This document shows, piece by piece, positions 9,425 to 20,922 of a stretch of DNA of 64,000 nucleotides. A program made the position numbers and the translations under genes. The DNA is from Melitaea cinxia. Lineage: Eukaryota; Arthropoda; Insecta; Lepidoptera; Nymphalidae. The number at the start of each line of letters is the position of its first letter. Position 1 is the first letter of the stretch. The notes beneath the pieces are model-generated. The model was not told the origin of the DNA. It was given only the letters and a program-made list of their open reading frames with translations, and made no database searches. The stretch is taken from the NCBI RefSeq assembly GCF_905220565.1, contig NC_059401.1, forward strand, positions 2,753,001 to 2,817,000. Reading direction: 5' to 3'.

Positions 9425-10340
9425 ATATAATAAAAATTGTTATAATTGTGTTTGCTAGCTAAGAAAAAATAATTGTATTTGCTCGCAAACGAAAAAAAAA
9501 CCGACTTCAATTACATCGACGAGTAATACAACGTAGATCGACGAAAAAATAGTAAAGTAACTACGCGTTATCATAGATCACTCAAAAAGTGGATATCAGA
9601 TCTCGATAAAATTTATATGTGACCACATGATAAACATCAGCTTTCAATTAAATTATTCGATTAATTTTCGAAAAAAATTACCAAAATCGGTACACCCAGT
9701 AATAAATTATTGCGGATTTTCGAGAGTTTCCCTCGATTTGTCTAGGATCCCATCATCAGATCCTGGTTTCCTTATCATGATACCAAACTAGGGATATCCC
9801 CTTTCCAACAAAAAAAGAATTATTAAAATCGGTATTTCCAGTAGAAAGTTATGCGGTATAATACAATGTAGGTCGACGAAAAAAGCGTCAAGTAAAAACG
9901 CATTATTAGATGTAACTCGAAAAGTACTTATTAGATCTCAAATAAATTTAAATGGAAACAATTGACACACACTACCTTTCGATTAAAAAATTTTTTGTCG
10001 AAATCGGTCCACCGCACCCGGTCAAAAGTTCTGATGTAACATACATAAAAAAAATACAATCGAATTGAGAACCTCCTCCTTTTTGGAATTCGGTTAAAAA
10101 ACCGATTTCAATTACATGACCATTGACACAACGTAGGCAGACAAAAGTCAAGTAAACACGCGTTATCAAATATTACTCAAAAAGTTGTAATCAGATTTCG
10201 ATTAAATTTAAACGCGTTTACGAAAATCGGTACGCCCAGTAAAAAGTTATGAACTATAATACAACGTAGGTCAACGAAAAACTAGTCAAGTAAATACCCA
10301 TTATTAACGAGAATTCAAAAATTAAACGCTCAAATATAAT
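9425..10340. repeat. Cluster of Rep-A copies upstream of JHAMT-A
   Basis: At least two copies, mostly in reverse orientation, bounded by AACCGACTTC-like ends (for example near 9499 and 10090). Words such as AATACAACGTAGGTCGACG recur. No coding potential. Copy C retains only the last part (60170-60400). Confidence 0.7.
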
Positions 10341-10616
10341 ACTACATTATAGTAAATGTGGGTAAACCTCCCGTGATCGAAAGTTGTTTGCAAGCGCCGT
10401 GTTAATTAATTGAAAATATTAGAAATGGTTAATTCATTTGGAAGTGCGATTAATTACCTCACTGAAAGTGTGCTTGAGCTGCAAAACAAAGTTTCATCAC
10501 TTGAAAAGACTATTCAAGAGCATAACAGCGTAACTAACAAAAAACGAGTGTGCTTTAGACCACACGACTGAAGTAAAACTTCTGTACAATATGCCTGCAC
10601 TGTGTCTTGAATATAT

Positions 10617-11064
10617 TGTTAGAAACACACACAAAGAAACTAACGCCATTTAGCGGCAACCATTGAAACCACACAAAGACAGAGACCGCATGAAACTCTC
10701 TACTCAATACTAGGTGGCGTTAGAGGAACTACTGTGGAACTATATAGAAGTATAGTCTCGAAAACCGGGTACATGCGTGAACTTTCCAGACTGTTCTGGG
10801 CCTCGTCTCGGCCGATATCAATAGCCGCAGGGAGGCGAGCGAGTTAAATTGAGTTTGAGCGATCTTCGAGGCGACTTCAAAGTGAAAACTAGTGATCAAG
10901 AATGATACCGGCGAAACCTACGGCATTGGCTACGACTTAGGACATCGTTAGTGCTTAGTGGTTGAACCCTAGTGCTTTGTGTTGGACCTAGTGCTAGTAA
11001 ATAAAGTCTCCAAAAGAGTCAGCAGGTCTTTCTCTCCAAATCCTTCGAACCCTAACACGTAACA
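10617..11064 (+). repeat. LTR of the deleted Gypsy-type element
   Basis: Begins TGTTAG and ends GTAACA two bases before a TGG primer site. Contains a TATA-like ACTATATAG near 10740 and AATAAA near 11000. An alternative end is CTAACA at 11057. Confidence 0.65.
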
Positions 11065-11090
11065 ACTGGTGTCAGAAGTGGTATTTAGAG

Positions 11091-11705
11091 ATGCCATTGA
11101 CTCCGAGAGAGAACTTCAAGGAGGGCGTCAGGACAAGGGCACAACCAGCTGAGGAAGCCACACCCACTGAGTATCAAGCCCCACCCACTGGCTCCATCCA
11201 CCTTCCCAAGCCCACCAGATGCACCGTAGCTTCTAGAGACCCTCAAGTGGCTCTTCAACAAGAAAGGTTAATTGAATTAATGGAGCTGCAAAGGGTTGAG
11301 ATTCGGCTCAAGCTCGGTGATTTGCAAGAATCGCAAGAGCAACAAAAACACCTCCAAGAAAAAGTGCTTTGGGCTATAAAAGATGTTAGTGACTCCTATG
11401 AAGAAAAGTTCTGGAGTCATGTGCTACAAGTGCGGCGAGAGAGGCCATCTTCAGCTCAACTGTCCGTAAAAGGAGACCCAGATGTCAAGGATGAAAAGGA
11501 TCGAGGAACAAATAGAGGAGCTGAAGAAGCAAGGGGGCTTCGTCCCCTACCCGGGATCAGGAAAACGCATAAAAGCCAGGACTAAGGAGCGAGTACTGGC
11601 TGACGTGGAGGAAGCCCCGATAACTGTTATCTTCCAGGCACGCAGCGGAAAGATGCATGGGAATGCCGACGCACTCTCACGAAGGCCGCGTTCAGAAGAC
11701 TTGTG
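11091..11705 (+). pseudogene. Gag-pol remnant of the deleted Gypsy-type element
   Basis: The first frame (11091-11585) starts like a gag with a Gln/Glu-rich coiled-coil stretch (about residues 54-90). Near 11420 a CCHC knuckle C-x2-C-x4-H-x4-C is readable only in another frame, showing a frameshift. From 11586 the overlapping frame ends with GKMHGNADALSRRP, the C-terminal signature of Ty3/Gypsy RNase H. A deletion has therefore fused gag to the end of RNase H. No functional product is expected. Confidence 0.75.
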
Positions 11706-11859
11706 ACATTGTGTTAAGCAGGAATCTAATGAAGTAACATTAAAGCTAACGAGAACAAGTCGCTTGGGTCTCTGGGAGAATGATACTATGAGGGAGTCTC
11801 AAGAAAGAGATCACGACCTTCGGCACATCATTATGTGTTATAAAAACAATTGTAAAACT

Positions 11860-12800
11860 TTGAATCATTATTTAAGAATGAATATTTTATTTTAAATTTG
11901 TTTCTTTCGGAAAATATTAAAACTGTACCTCATATCAATATGGCTAATTTTTATTTAAAGGTTGTTTTAAATTTATTACCTGTTATGTGTAATGATGAAA
12001 CAAGCATTAAACAATTAATAGCTTATATTAAATACTGCTATATACTCTTTGTCAACGTTATAAAAAAAACCGACTTCACTTACATCGATATAATACAACG
12101 TTGGTAGACGAAAAAATTGTCAAGTATATACGCGTTATCAAAGATTACTCAAAAAGTTGTAATAAGATATGGATGAAATTTAAATATAACCATATAATAA
12201 ACATCAACTTTCGATTAAATTAAAAATTATCAAAATCGGTACACCCAGTAATAGGTTATGCGGTAAAATACAACGAAGGTCGACGAAAGAATAGTGAAGT
12301 AAAAACGCATTTTTAGATATAGATCGAAAAGTAGTTGTTAGATCTCAAATAAATTTAAATGGGTCCAAATGACACACACCACCTTTCGATTAAAAAAAAT
12401 TCGATTTCGGTCCACCCGGTCAAAAGTTCTGAAGTAACATACATAAAAAATACGATTGAACGACGGACGACGAATTGAGAACCTTCTTCTTTTCGGAAGT
12501 CGGTTAAAAAAGCAGGTTAAAGCAAGGTGCTAAGTTAAGTCTTTAGAGCGATTATGCTCATGTTGAGGTTTTGATAAATTCAAATAAAGAAAATAGATAA
12601 CAAAAATTAAGGCAGCACGAAATGTCAATTTATGACTATGGGAAACAAATGACAGAATTGTTTGTGAACCTTACTATGTCGCAGGCCAACGGAAATTTAG
12701 ATCGCTAAAATATTTTGAAACCTATAAATGAAAAACAACCAATTAAACAGTTTTCTCATTATTTAAGAAATCACAAGCTCATCATAACAACTGTACCCAC
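11860..12800 (+). pseudogene. Degenerate Gypsy gag relic in duplicated segment (copy 1)
   Basis: Scattered gag-like blocks are readable with stops and frame changes: an N-terminal SENIKTVPHINMANF block near 11900 and YGKQMTELFVNLTMSQANGN near 12640, separated by a Rep-A insertion (12065-12510). Copy 2 (60965-61850) shows the same blocks and extends further, so the relic is older than the duplication. Confidence 0.6.
12065..12510 (-). repeat. Rep-A copy, full length
   Basis: Starts AACCGACTTCACTTACATCG and ends GGAAGTCGGTT, with inverted ends of the family. Inserted in the gag relic and absent from copy 2 of the segment at this position. Confidence 0.7.
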
Positions 12801-13185
12801 GTGGAGGATGTAATCAGGGAGTGTATTCATATCGAGGGCAGTACAACAAGACGGACGAAAACTGGAAGCCAGAGAGTGCATGGCATTAATTAAAGTCACA
12901 TGGTCAAGGACAAGGACTTTGCTATCCCCATAATAATCGAGTTACGTTTAATAATTATCGCGGAAATCGAAGAATATTAGTGAAAATTCAGATGATGCGT
13001 CGTTTTAATCTCGACTAGATAAGTTTTTTCGTGAATAAACAAAACCATTCAGTTTTAATTACCGATAATAGTAATTTATTTATTAATTATTCCATGCAAT
13101 AAAACTTATTCATCACAAGTCATGAGAGTCATTGTCCGCTATAACATATTATAATAACACTACATATAGTAGGTCAGCTCAGTCA
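12800..13185. other. No gene recognised
   Basis: AT-rich unique-looking sequence to the right of the duplicated segment; short gag-like words around 12800-12960 may belong to the same relic but cannot be followed. Confidence 0.4.
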
Positions 13186-13189
13186 GTCA

Positions 13190-13625
13190 GCTCAACCTAT
13201 TGCAGTCCACTGCTGGACATAGGCCTCCCTAAGTTCGCGCCAAACATCCCGGTTTTCCGCAATCCTCATCCAGCCTACACCGGCAATCTTACGTAGATCG
13301 TCGGTCCAACGAGCCGGTGGACGTCCCACACTGCGTTTGCCAAGACGCGGTCTCCATTCCAGGACCCGTCTGCTCCAACGACCATCGGTCCTGCGGCACA
13401 GATGGTCAGCCCATTGCCACTACTTGCTAATTCTGTGGGATATGTCGGTTACTTTCGTTCTCATCTCATCATTCATCCTATCTTTGAGAAAAACCCCAAG
13501 CATAGCCCGTTCCGTTGCACGTTGAGCGACTTTAAATTTGTGGACCAGCTCCTTCGTCAGTGTCCACGTTTAGGCTCCGTATGTTACACAGGCAGGATGC
13601 ATTTGAAGTGAAGACTTGACGAAGC
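13190..13625 (-). mobile_element. 5'-truncated RTE-type LINE fragment
   Basis: Reverse complement of the C-terminal part of the RTE reverse transcriptase at 56560-57000: CCACTGCTGGACATAGGCC, the GRPPARW region and LANSVGYVGYF shadow words are shared. Several small indels break the frame. Read on the minus strand it ends in the usual RTE 3' terminus near 13190. Confidence 0.75.
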
Positions 13626-13654
13626 CTGCCAAATTACATAATTATAATAATCAC

Positions 13655-13800
13655 ATAATAATAATAATACACTTTATTGTACACCAAAAATAGAAATAAT
13701 AGAAACCAAAGAAACAAAAATCTTAACAATATATTCATTAGGTACAAAGGGCGGCCTTATCGCTAAAAAGCGATCTCTTCCTGGCAACCTTAATGGGGCC
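13655..13800 (-). repeat. 3' end of a LINE with (TAA)n tail
   Basis: On the minus strand the sequence ends ACAATAAAGTGTATTATTATTATT and is preceded by the AGAGATCGC...GCCGCCC word seen in several LINE 3' ends of this window (also 20110-20280, 27120-27290). Confidence 0.55.
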
Positions 13801-13954
13801 ATTAACGATCAGTTCAACTGATCAGCTTTTCGCGCTCTCCAAAATTATTTTAAATTTAGATCTAACAACTGCTTTTGGAGTTATATGTAATTATGCGTTT
13901 TTACTTGACTACTTTTTCGTCGACCTACGTTGTATTACACCGCATAACTTTTTA

Positions 13955-15350
13955 TTTATTTATTTATTTATTTCAACTTTATTACACAACTCCAAAAAAA
14001 AAAAACAACAAAACAACACATCAAGATAACACGTTGCGCAAAAGGCGGACTTAAGGCCGTACAGCCTTATCTACCAGTCAACCTTAAGGCGTAAAAAAAA
14101 TAGTAAAAGTAAGTGTTGAGGTAGGACTATAAAACAATACAAGCAAAATAAACATACGCATATAAATACATAAATATACTTATATATATACATATATACA
14201 TATTACAAACAAAATATATAAAAAAAAGAGAAAAAGAAAAAAAAATATGTTCAAACAAAAGTAAACACACGAAGAAATGTCATGACATGAAGTTATATTA
14301 ATGTAAGCCTAAGATGAGGAGAGTAAAAAGATAAATAAGGGGGGGCTATTGACAGAGTTTTTTTAGGTACCACTTTTTAACCTGGGTTTTAAAAGAAAGT
14401 TGAGAAGGAGAGTTCCTGATGTTGACCGGTAACTCATTCCACAGTCTGATGGCATTAACTGTAAAAGAATTAGACACAAAACCAGATTTATGAGAAGGTA
14501 TGCATAGAGTAAGGTTAAGAGAAGAACGAAGATCCCTAGAATGAGTGTTAGAGAGAAAATTAAATTTAGATTTTAAATAAGAAGGAGCAAAAGGGTTGGA
14601 AATTACAGAATAGAGGGTACAGAGAATTCTCAATTTTCGCCTTTCTTTAATCGGCAGCCATTCCAGTTGAGACCGGTAGGACGAAATATGGTCGTATTTG
14701 CGCAGCCCATAAATGAAGCGAATGCAAGTATTTTGCAGTCTTTGCAGCTTGATCAGGAGCTCCTCGCTTAAGTCAGGGTAGCAAGCATCGCCGTAATCAA
14801 TAATAGGTAAAAGAAAACAATTTACTAAATCAATCTTGGCCTTCACGGGAAGAAATTTTTTAAAGCGCAAGATAGAATGAAAGAATGCATAAAACCTGCG
14901 AGATATCTCACGAACCTGATCCGCCCAACTGAGAGAGCAATCCAAAGTCACACCCAAATCCTTAACCTTACAGGAAAACGGGATAACCACGTTATTGAAA
15001 AAGAGAGGTGATGTAGGTTGTTGAATTTTTGATAGTTGACGAGAACTCCCAACAATCATAGCCTGACACTTAGAGGGATTGACATTAATTCCAAAATTTT
15101 TGGTCCAGACCGAGATACGCGAAAGATCATCATTAAGCTTAGCAATGGTATCATCAAGACGGTCGATGCTAGTTTGTGCATAAAGCTGCAAGTCATCAGC
15201 GTAAAGGTGGTACTGACAGGAAAGTATAGAAGTAATAGAATTAATGAATAGTGAGAATAGTAGTGGGGAGAGAATTCCACCCTGAGGAACGCCCGCAGCA
15301 ACGTCGCACCAATCAGAACGCTTAGAGCCAATGCATATCGCTTGCTTACT
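13955..15350 (-). mobile_element. CR1/Jockey-superfamily LINE, 5'-truncated
   Basis: Reverse transcriptase C-terminal half (15350-14346) followed on the minus strand by a 3' untranslated region of about 380 bp ending TGTAATAAAGTTGAAATAAATAAATAAA. The 5' border abuts Rep-A sequence at about 15355. Related 3' ends occur at 6836 and 55670. Confidence 0.75.
14346..15350 (-). CDS. LINE reverse transcriptase, C-terminal part
   Basis: Open from about 15350 to a TAA at 14346. Read from the 5' side it shows the RT motif GVPQGGILSPLLF, the catalytic box YADD (about 15200), then the thumb region and the typical C-terminal line LWNELPVNIRNSPS before FKTQVKKWYLKKL. Endonuclease and N-terminal RT are missing, so it is a dead 5'-truncated insertion although this part has no stop. 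CR1-like assignment is by motif resemblance only. Confidence 0.8.
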   Translation of the reverse strand, partial: SKQAICIGSKRSDWCDVAAGVPQGGILSPLLFSLFINSITSILSCQYHLYADDLQLYAQTSIDRLDDTIAKLNDDLSRISVWTKNFGINVNPSKCQAMIVGSSRQLSKIQQPTSPLFFNNVVIPFSCKVKDLGVTLDCSLSWADQVREISRRFYAFFHSILRFKKFLPVKAKIDLVNCFLLPIIDYGDACYPDLSEELLIKLQRLQNTCIRFIYGLRKYDHISSYRSQLEWLPIKERRKLRILCTLYSVISNPFAPSYLKSKFNFLSNTHSRDLRSSLNLTLCIPSHKSGFVSNSFTVNAIRLWNELPVNIRNSPSQLSFKTQVKKWYLKKLCQ

Positions 15351-15354
15351 TTTT

Positions 15355-15540
15355 ACTGCGTGTACCGATTTTGATGATTTTTAATTTAATCGAAAGCTGG
15401 TGTTTATCATGCGGTTATATTTACTTTGATCACGCGTATTTACTAGACTATTTTTTTGTCTACCTACGTTGTATTACTTGTCGATGTAATTGAAGTCGGT
15501 TTTTTTTTCGTTTGCGAGCAAATACAATTATCTTTTTTTA
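15355..15540 (+). repeat. Rep-A 3' part
   Basis: Carries CCGATTTTGATGATTTTTAA, CTACCTACGTTGTATTAC and ends GAAGTCGGTTTTTTTTTCG. A related fragment is at 13870-13950; the LINE lies between the two, as if it inserted in one Rep-A. Confidence 0.65.
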
Positions 15541-15544
15541 GTTT

Positions 15545-15770
15545 AGTTATTTATATACTAGCTTTTACCCGCTTTCGCTCGCTTTGAAGGCATTAAATAA
15601 GTAGAGAGATCTTATTTTTCGTAAAAAATATATATTTTTATATAAAGTATTCTTTGTTGCTCTGATACCTCCAAGAATATATGTACAAAATTTCATGATG
15701 ATCAGTTACGTAGTTTTTGCGTGAAAGAGTAACAAACAATCACATTCACATTTATAATATTAGAAGTAAT
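15545..15770 (+). repeat. Rep-E copy (CTAGCTTTTACCCGC...)
   Basis: Starts ACTAGCTTTTACCCGC and ends in the conserved AAATTTCATGATGATCAG...AACAAACAATC part. Rep-E is the common lepidopteran type beginning CTAGCTGTGCCCGCGACTTCGTCC. Whether it is SINE or Helitron-derived I cannot decide; the CTAG end favours a Helitron-like origin. Confidence 0.5.
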
Positions 15771-15839
15771 TGTCCTTAAACGAAATGTAATTTTCGTAGG
15801 CGCTTCTCCACGCAGAGAAAAAGAAACAACTTCATCCTT

Positions 15840-16230
15840 ATGGGACAGACATGAAAATATGATATTACTCTTGAAAAATTTGTCTAATGACTTTTTCTCA
15901 CAATTTTTGTTACCTACAATACCTGCTGGATTAAAGCAGTATTTAGATCAACCAAATATTTCAAAGTCATTAAATGCACTAAAATTTTGGATTGATAGTA
16001 AACATTTCACTCTCGTGCTATCGGAAATAGCTGTTGAATATTATTTAATCAAAAAACAAAAAATAAAGCTGTTAAATATTCGATTTCTTTTGCTACATCT
16101 ATAGCATTTGAACGAATTACTACTATAAGCAATCTTTTAGTGCCTAATAATCGTAATAGTCAAACAACTGCACATATAAAACAACGAGTATTTTTAAAAA
16201 CTCTTACTGAATATTGGTACACATTATTGT
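15840..16230 (+). pseudogene. hAT transposase, C-terminal dimerisation domain (decayed)
   Basis: The frame at 15859-16104 contains LKQYLDQPNISKSLNALKFW, followed after a frameshift near 16060 by TSIAFERITTISNLLVPNNR and TAHIKQRVFLKTL. This order (W...LS..A..Y, then S/A-FER, then N-R, then QRVFL) is the signature of the hAT C-terminal dimerisation region. The upstream catalytic domain is absent. Confidence 0.75.
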
Positions 16231-16432
16231 TTTATTAAAATTGAACAATAATTACTTAAAAGCTTACATTTTAATACACTTATAATTTAATTTGTTTTAC
16301 AAATATACTGAATTATAAACTGTGTAAATTATTTTAGAGCCGACTTATGATTGTTTTTTTAAAACAAAGGTGATTAAATAAAATCGAAAAAATATCGATA
16401 TATCGATATTTTAAAAAATATCAACAGCCCTA
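16231..16432 (+). mobile_element. Right end of the decayed hAT element
   Basis: AT-rich sequence with repeated ATATCGATATATCGATATT ending CAACAGCCCTA, whose complement TAGGGCTGTTG is a plausible hAT terminal repeat. Its partner end was not found. Confidence 0.4.
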
Positions 16433-16443
16433 CGTGCTGTAAC

Positions 16444-16680
16444 TAGGGCTTGGAATACCGTTAAAAATTCGGTAACGTTAATTTGTCAAGGTCGGCATAA
16501 CGTTATTTTTGGAGTAACGATACTTTAGATACCGGTATTTTTCACCTATTTTACCGTTATATTTTTTACCGGTAAAAACTTAGTTAACGTTATTTTTAAC
16601 GTTACTTATCTATACCGTTACTGTTAATTGCTACTGATAACGTTATAGGTAACGAAATTATTACGCTCGTACAATGTAAG
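16444..16680. repeat. Left terminal and subterminal repeats of the 8.1-kb hAT element
   Basis: TIR followed by at least ten ACCGTTA / AACGTTA / GGTAACG words in both orientations. Confidence 0.7.
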
Positions 16681-17059
16681 AAAGAGACAGATTAGATTTG
16701 TAATTTTCTTTATTGGTTTTTGAATTATTACAGAATACGCCGTTTGTTTAGTGTGCACATATGTGATCTATTTTTAAAACAGTGATGGAATATGAAATAA
16801 GCCGTTCGTTGTGTATTATTTATGTGTAATACTGTATCCATATAGCTTTAGAATTAGTGCAATATAAATTGGAAGTACTTAATTACAATTACGTAATTAC
16901 ACATACATTATTTAGAAGTTAAGTATGAGTAGCTTTCTTAAAGTCAACACGGACTGTTTTTGTAGACCAATGAAAGAAGAACAATTCTACCATACATTAT
17001 TTGTTACATGTCAAAGTGTTTATGCAGTGTTTTCGATAAAACTTTTTTTTTATACAACT

Positions 17060-17420
17060 AGGTCGGCAAACTAGCACTAGTTACGTATGTACTAATCTTC
17101 AAATAAGCGTACGGCTCACCCGATGGTGACCCTGTTGGATATATTTATTTGGAAAAAGTATTAAAATATCTTAAGAAACCATCATACCACTTAGTAAGAC
17201 TTTTAAGATAATAAGTCTTTATAACTCTGTAAAACTGAAAAGATCAAATATACTCTAAAATTTCAGATTTTCGGACTTATACTTTTAAAAGTCTTATTAA
17301 GACATGAAGATTTTTTAAGATTTTTTTCAACAAATATTGAAACCAGGCTAGCGATTTCCGTAGATTACAGCCCTGCAACACCAGCAGCATCACAAGCGTT
17401 TTGTTTACCATATGTCTATT
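17060..17420 (+). repeat. Rep-B fragment split by a small insertion
   Basis: Rep-B words AAGCGTACGGCTCACCCGATGG (left) and GATTTCCGTAGATTACAG...CTGCAACACC (right) flank about 215 bp (17131-17350) of unrelated AT-rich DNA whose ends CCCTGTTGG / GAAACCAGG look weakly inverted. Confidence 0.5.
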
Positions 17421-18650
17421 GCTTAATTTATGCATTTAAAAGTTCGCAAAACAAATCCAGTCAAGGTCAGATAATATAAAACTTGCGTAAACATTAGAAA
17501 TCAATATGTGAATTAGATAGTAAGTATAATTAAAAATTGTTATGCAGAAACTAAACGTTATAAACTTTTTCTTAAATAATAGATCTAATAATTCCAATGA
17601 TTGCTTTTAAAAGTTCAATGATTATTTTTTGTATAAACTTATAAAGTCTGATCGTCTCTTATTGAATATCATATATATTAATACCTACGCTAAGGTTTAA
17701 GATGTTTGCCTCCCTTTTGGGAAAAAACCTCATAGGTAATTTCTCAACATAAATTATGTATCATTTTATTATAGATAATTGCTTGCTCTACTGACATCAA
17801 CAACTAAGAATTTATGATTGCTTTTGTTTTGTAAATTAATTAATTATTAAAATTATATAGGTATATGACTGCTTTAATTTTGAAACAAGGTCAACATGAT
17901 TGACGGTCCGTAATTTTTTTATTGTTCAATTTCAAATCAATTCACGTACCTATAATAATACTTTTTTGTAATTTTGTAAAGTGGTAATTATTATACTTAT
18001 TTAGTGCGAATTATTTGCACGGGTATATCTAGTAAAGGGTATAATACTACAAAGATAAAATTTACGAGGTGACTGTAGGTACTCGAACCGAAGCAGAAAT
18101 TAATAATATGTAACCAAGAGCGGATCCAGATTTGGCGCCAGGGGAGGGGGGGTGTCATATAGTCGTAGTCGAGTCACAAGAAGTTATAATTTAATTATTA
18201 ATTTTAATAATAATATATACACATAAAAAGTAGATATTTTATTAATGTAGGTATGTAAGTACTGCACTTAAAAATTAAAATAAATCCTAAAAAAAAAAAA
18301 ATTAAAATAACCCGTAAAAATATCTGGATCCGCCCTTGTGGCTTGTATTTAACCATGCACTTGCAAAAGGAGGAAATATTTTAGAAGGTATCCCGTAAAA
18401 CAGCTTATCAAAATTTCTAAATGACAGTAATTGAATCTTATATGCATTGATCTATAAAAAACCCCTTATAATTATGAGTATATGTAACAGCTATGAAAAA
18501 ATAAATAAAACAGTTAGATTTTCGTTGTTTTATTTTTTAATAAACATACAAATATGTTAATATTATATATATACATACATATACATAAAGAAATTAACAA
18601 GCTAAATCTAAAATATTTATTATAAATATATCTTAATGTATAATTTGGAT
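17420..18650. other. No gene recognised
   Basis: AT-rich DNA inside the hAT element; no open frame above background and no repeat I can delimit. Confidence 0.5.
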
Positions 18651-18659
18651 ATATTTTAT

Positions 18660-18830
18660 CTATGTCTGATGATGATGATGATTGATGATATAGGTAATTT
18701 GGAGAGGATGATATAAGTGGAGCAGCGTGGTGGATTAAGCTCCAATCCTTGTCGTACGTGTAGAAAGAGGCCTATGCCCGGCAGTGGGATGATACAGACT
18801 GAATGCGACATGCGAATGCAAGTAAATATA
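18660..18830 (-). repeat. Rep-C fragment
   Basis: GGAGCAGCGTGGTGGATTAAG and AGGCCTATGCCCGGCAGTGG are the reverse of the start of Rep-C at 40010-40075; preceded by a (TGA)n tract. Confidence 0.6.
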
Positions 18831-19480
18831 GTAAATAACAAATAAATTTACCTGTAAATATTATTTTGCTTAGTAATGCTTTGTTTTAACGGCAAATTGA
18901 TTTAATTCGGTCTTTTTTATTTGTCTTAATTTTGATTAAATTTGTTTTTGTTTGTTTTGATGTTTAAGTCTGATTTTAATTTTATGTTATTTAATCTATT
19001 CTATTTTAATTTTAATTATTTTGTTTGATATTTGTGTTTCAATTTATGAAAATTATATGTATTTACTGACTAAATTTTGATTAGCTTAATTTAACTTGAT
19101 TGGATTTTATACAATATAATAGGTTTTTAGTATTATTAAATGTAATGTAAATTGATGTCATTTAATTTGTTTTGTTAGATTCATAACAACTTGTTGGTTT
19201 TACTAATTAATTAAAATTGATGTATCTCGTCTGGGCTTAGTTTAGTTTAATTTGAGTTCATTTTATGAATTACTGGCGACCCGCCCTGGCTTCGATCAAA
19301 ACAAAAGATAAACAACAATTATCAACAAAAAAAGATATGTACCTATTCTATTGAGTTCTTTTTTTGAACTGAAATACTTAACCTTAAAGTTTGATTTTCG
19401 ATAGATAAAAATACTTGCCCTAATGATAAAGTGCTTCAAACCAGAAGAAATACAATTGATAAATTATGATTTTAATCTAA
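18830..19480. other. No gene recognised
   Basis: AT-rich degenerate TTAATTTT-like sequence, no coding signal. Confidence 0.5.
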
Positions 19481-19489
19481 TCCTATCCA

Positions 19490-19765
19490 ACCTGGGTGAC
19501 CGATCTTAGCTTGGTATTTTTAGTAAATCGTGTTTTTTTGAAATCATATTTAAATACGGATTACATATTAATAAAATATGAATAATATTTTCCGATTTTA
19601 CCGTAATAATAATACAAATATGAACTGGTTATTTAAATAAAAAATCATGAGTGCAATTAGAAAAAAAAAAGAAAAAACAATCGATCCTGGAGACATAGGG
19701 GTTTGAACTCTGATCTTCTAGATCACTCCCGACCGGCCGACTTCCCACCGAGCTGTTACAACTTT
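19490..19765 (-). repeat. SINE-1 copy (tRNA-like head)
   Basis: On the minus strand an A-box-like CAGCTCGGTGGG (near 19750) is followed by a B-box-like AGTTCAAACCC (near 19710), then an A-rich body and the GATCGGTCACCC part near 19500. Related copies lie at 23640-23830 and 29020-29400. Confidence 0.5.
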
Positions 19766-20109
19766 ATTAACAATTTTGAAATTTACCTTCATATTATAAC
19801 GATATTGTAGCTATTTTTTCAGTGCCTAAAAACCGGGATAAAACGACATTTTCTAAAAATGGATCTTAGCTACCTACCTATATCGCACTTTACTTTAACA
19901 CATAAGGAGCACTTTATTTCTCATCTCAATTTACAATCATCTACTTGATAAATATGTAAGTATATAATTACCTATAATATTATATCATGTATTTATGTGT
20001 GTACGTATATATATGTATGTATGTAAGTAGTGTGTATGTATATGTATCTATGTAAGTGTATGTATTTATACCTGTAAGTATGTAATATATTACACTTCTT
20101 TAGCTATTA

Positions 20110-20280
20110 CGTTATTAATTCTTGCACTGTGTTCCCCGCTATATGACACTCTCTCTCATGACCATTGGTTGACTGGAAGATATCTCTTTTAGAGATAAGT
20201 CCGCCTTTGCCATCAACTTTATGTATAATTTTTCTGTACATTATTTTTAGTGAAATAAAGTATATAATATCGATTTATCG
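20110..20280 (+). repeat. 3' end of a LINE
   Basis: GAAGATATCTCTTTTAGAGATAAGTCCGCC followed by AGTGAAATAAAGTATATAA is a typical lepidopteran LINE 3' terminus; a reverse copy is at 27120-27290. Confidence 0.5.
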
Positions 20281-20341
20281 CTCCCGAAATCCCCTGCATA
20301 CATTTCATGAAAATCGTTGGAGCCGTTTACGAGAATTAGAT

Positions 20342-20922
20342 TCTATCTATACTAAAATTATAAAATTGAAGACTGTTTGTTTGTTTATTTGAACGCGCTA
20401 ATCTCAGAAACTACTGGTCCGATTTGAAAAATTCTTTTAGTCTTAGATAGCCCATTTATCGAGGAAGGTTATAGGCTATATATACGCTAAGACCAAAAGG
20501 AGCGGAGCACTAATGAAGAATGTTTCAAAATCGGGGGTTATTTTCCTTTTGAGAGCTTCCGCTGTGTGCGCTGTGAAAACAGTTAAAGTTTCGCAAAAAT
20601 CATGTATGACAGAATTGATCCAAAAGAAAGTCCGCAACAGCATATATCAATCTTTTAAGGTTGGCTCACTATAATATTTTTTATGCTAACCAAGTTTGTT
20701 CTAAAATAATGCATTATTTGCGAAGATATTTTTATAAATATGATATTAATCCTTATCTAAATAAATACGTTATTCATCACAAGTATTTAATTTAAAACAA
20801 AATAGCCTTTTACATAATTCGATTTCAATGAGTATCTCAGGAGATATCGCAGTTTTAAAATAACATCACAGCAAAATAATGATCAAGTATTGCGCGCGCC
20901 TCTGTTCTAAGCTAGTATATAT
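20342..20922 (+). repeat. Helitron-like repeat (TCTATACTAAAATTATAAA...CTAGT)
   Basis: Starts TCTATCTATACTAAAATTATAAA, passes through GAACGCGCTAATCTCAGAAACTACTGG, and ends after a GCGCGCGC word with CTAGT. TC start and CTAG end fit a non-autonomous Helitron such as the described Lep1 type; I base this on memory of that family. Confidence 0.4.

Larger units (their letters stand above)
10617..11838 (+). mobile_element. Internally deleted LTR retrotransposon relic beside JHAMT-A
   Basis: An LTR (10617-11064), primer binding site TGGTGTCAGAAGTGG (11067), the start of gag, a zinc-knuckle remnant, then an abrupt jump to the end of the RNase H domain. The rest of pol and the 3' LTR are missing. The duplicated segment at C lacks it, so it inserted after the duplication or was lost there. 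The right border near 11838 is set by where alignment to 60965 resumes. Confidence 0.75.
4361..12780. repeat. Segmental duplication, copy 1 (contains JHAMT-A)
   Basis: From CTTGTCGATA...GAAGTC onward this segment aligns in the same orientation with 53432-61731, through all four JHAMT exons, introns, promoter, Rep-A and Rep-B copies and a gag relic. Differences are point changes plus discrete insertions: an LTR relic (10617-11838) and a 266-bp tandem duplication (7201-7731) occur only here. Four-plus exons and shared intronic repeats show a DNA-level duplication, not retroposition. Confidence 0.85.

Noticed and set aside
15056..15331. 91-residue minus frame starting MALSVLIG
   Set aside because: Out-of-frame shadow of the LINE RT; the GVPQGG and YADD motifs are in the other minus frame.
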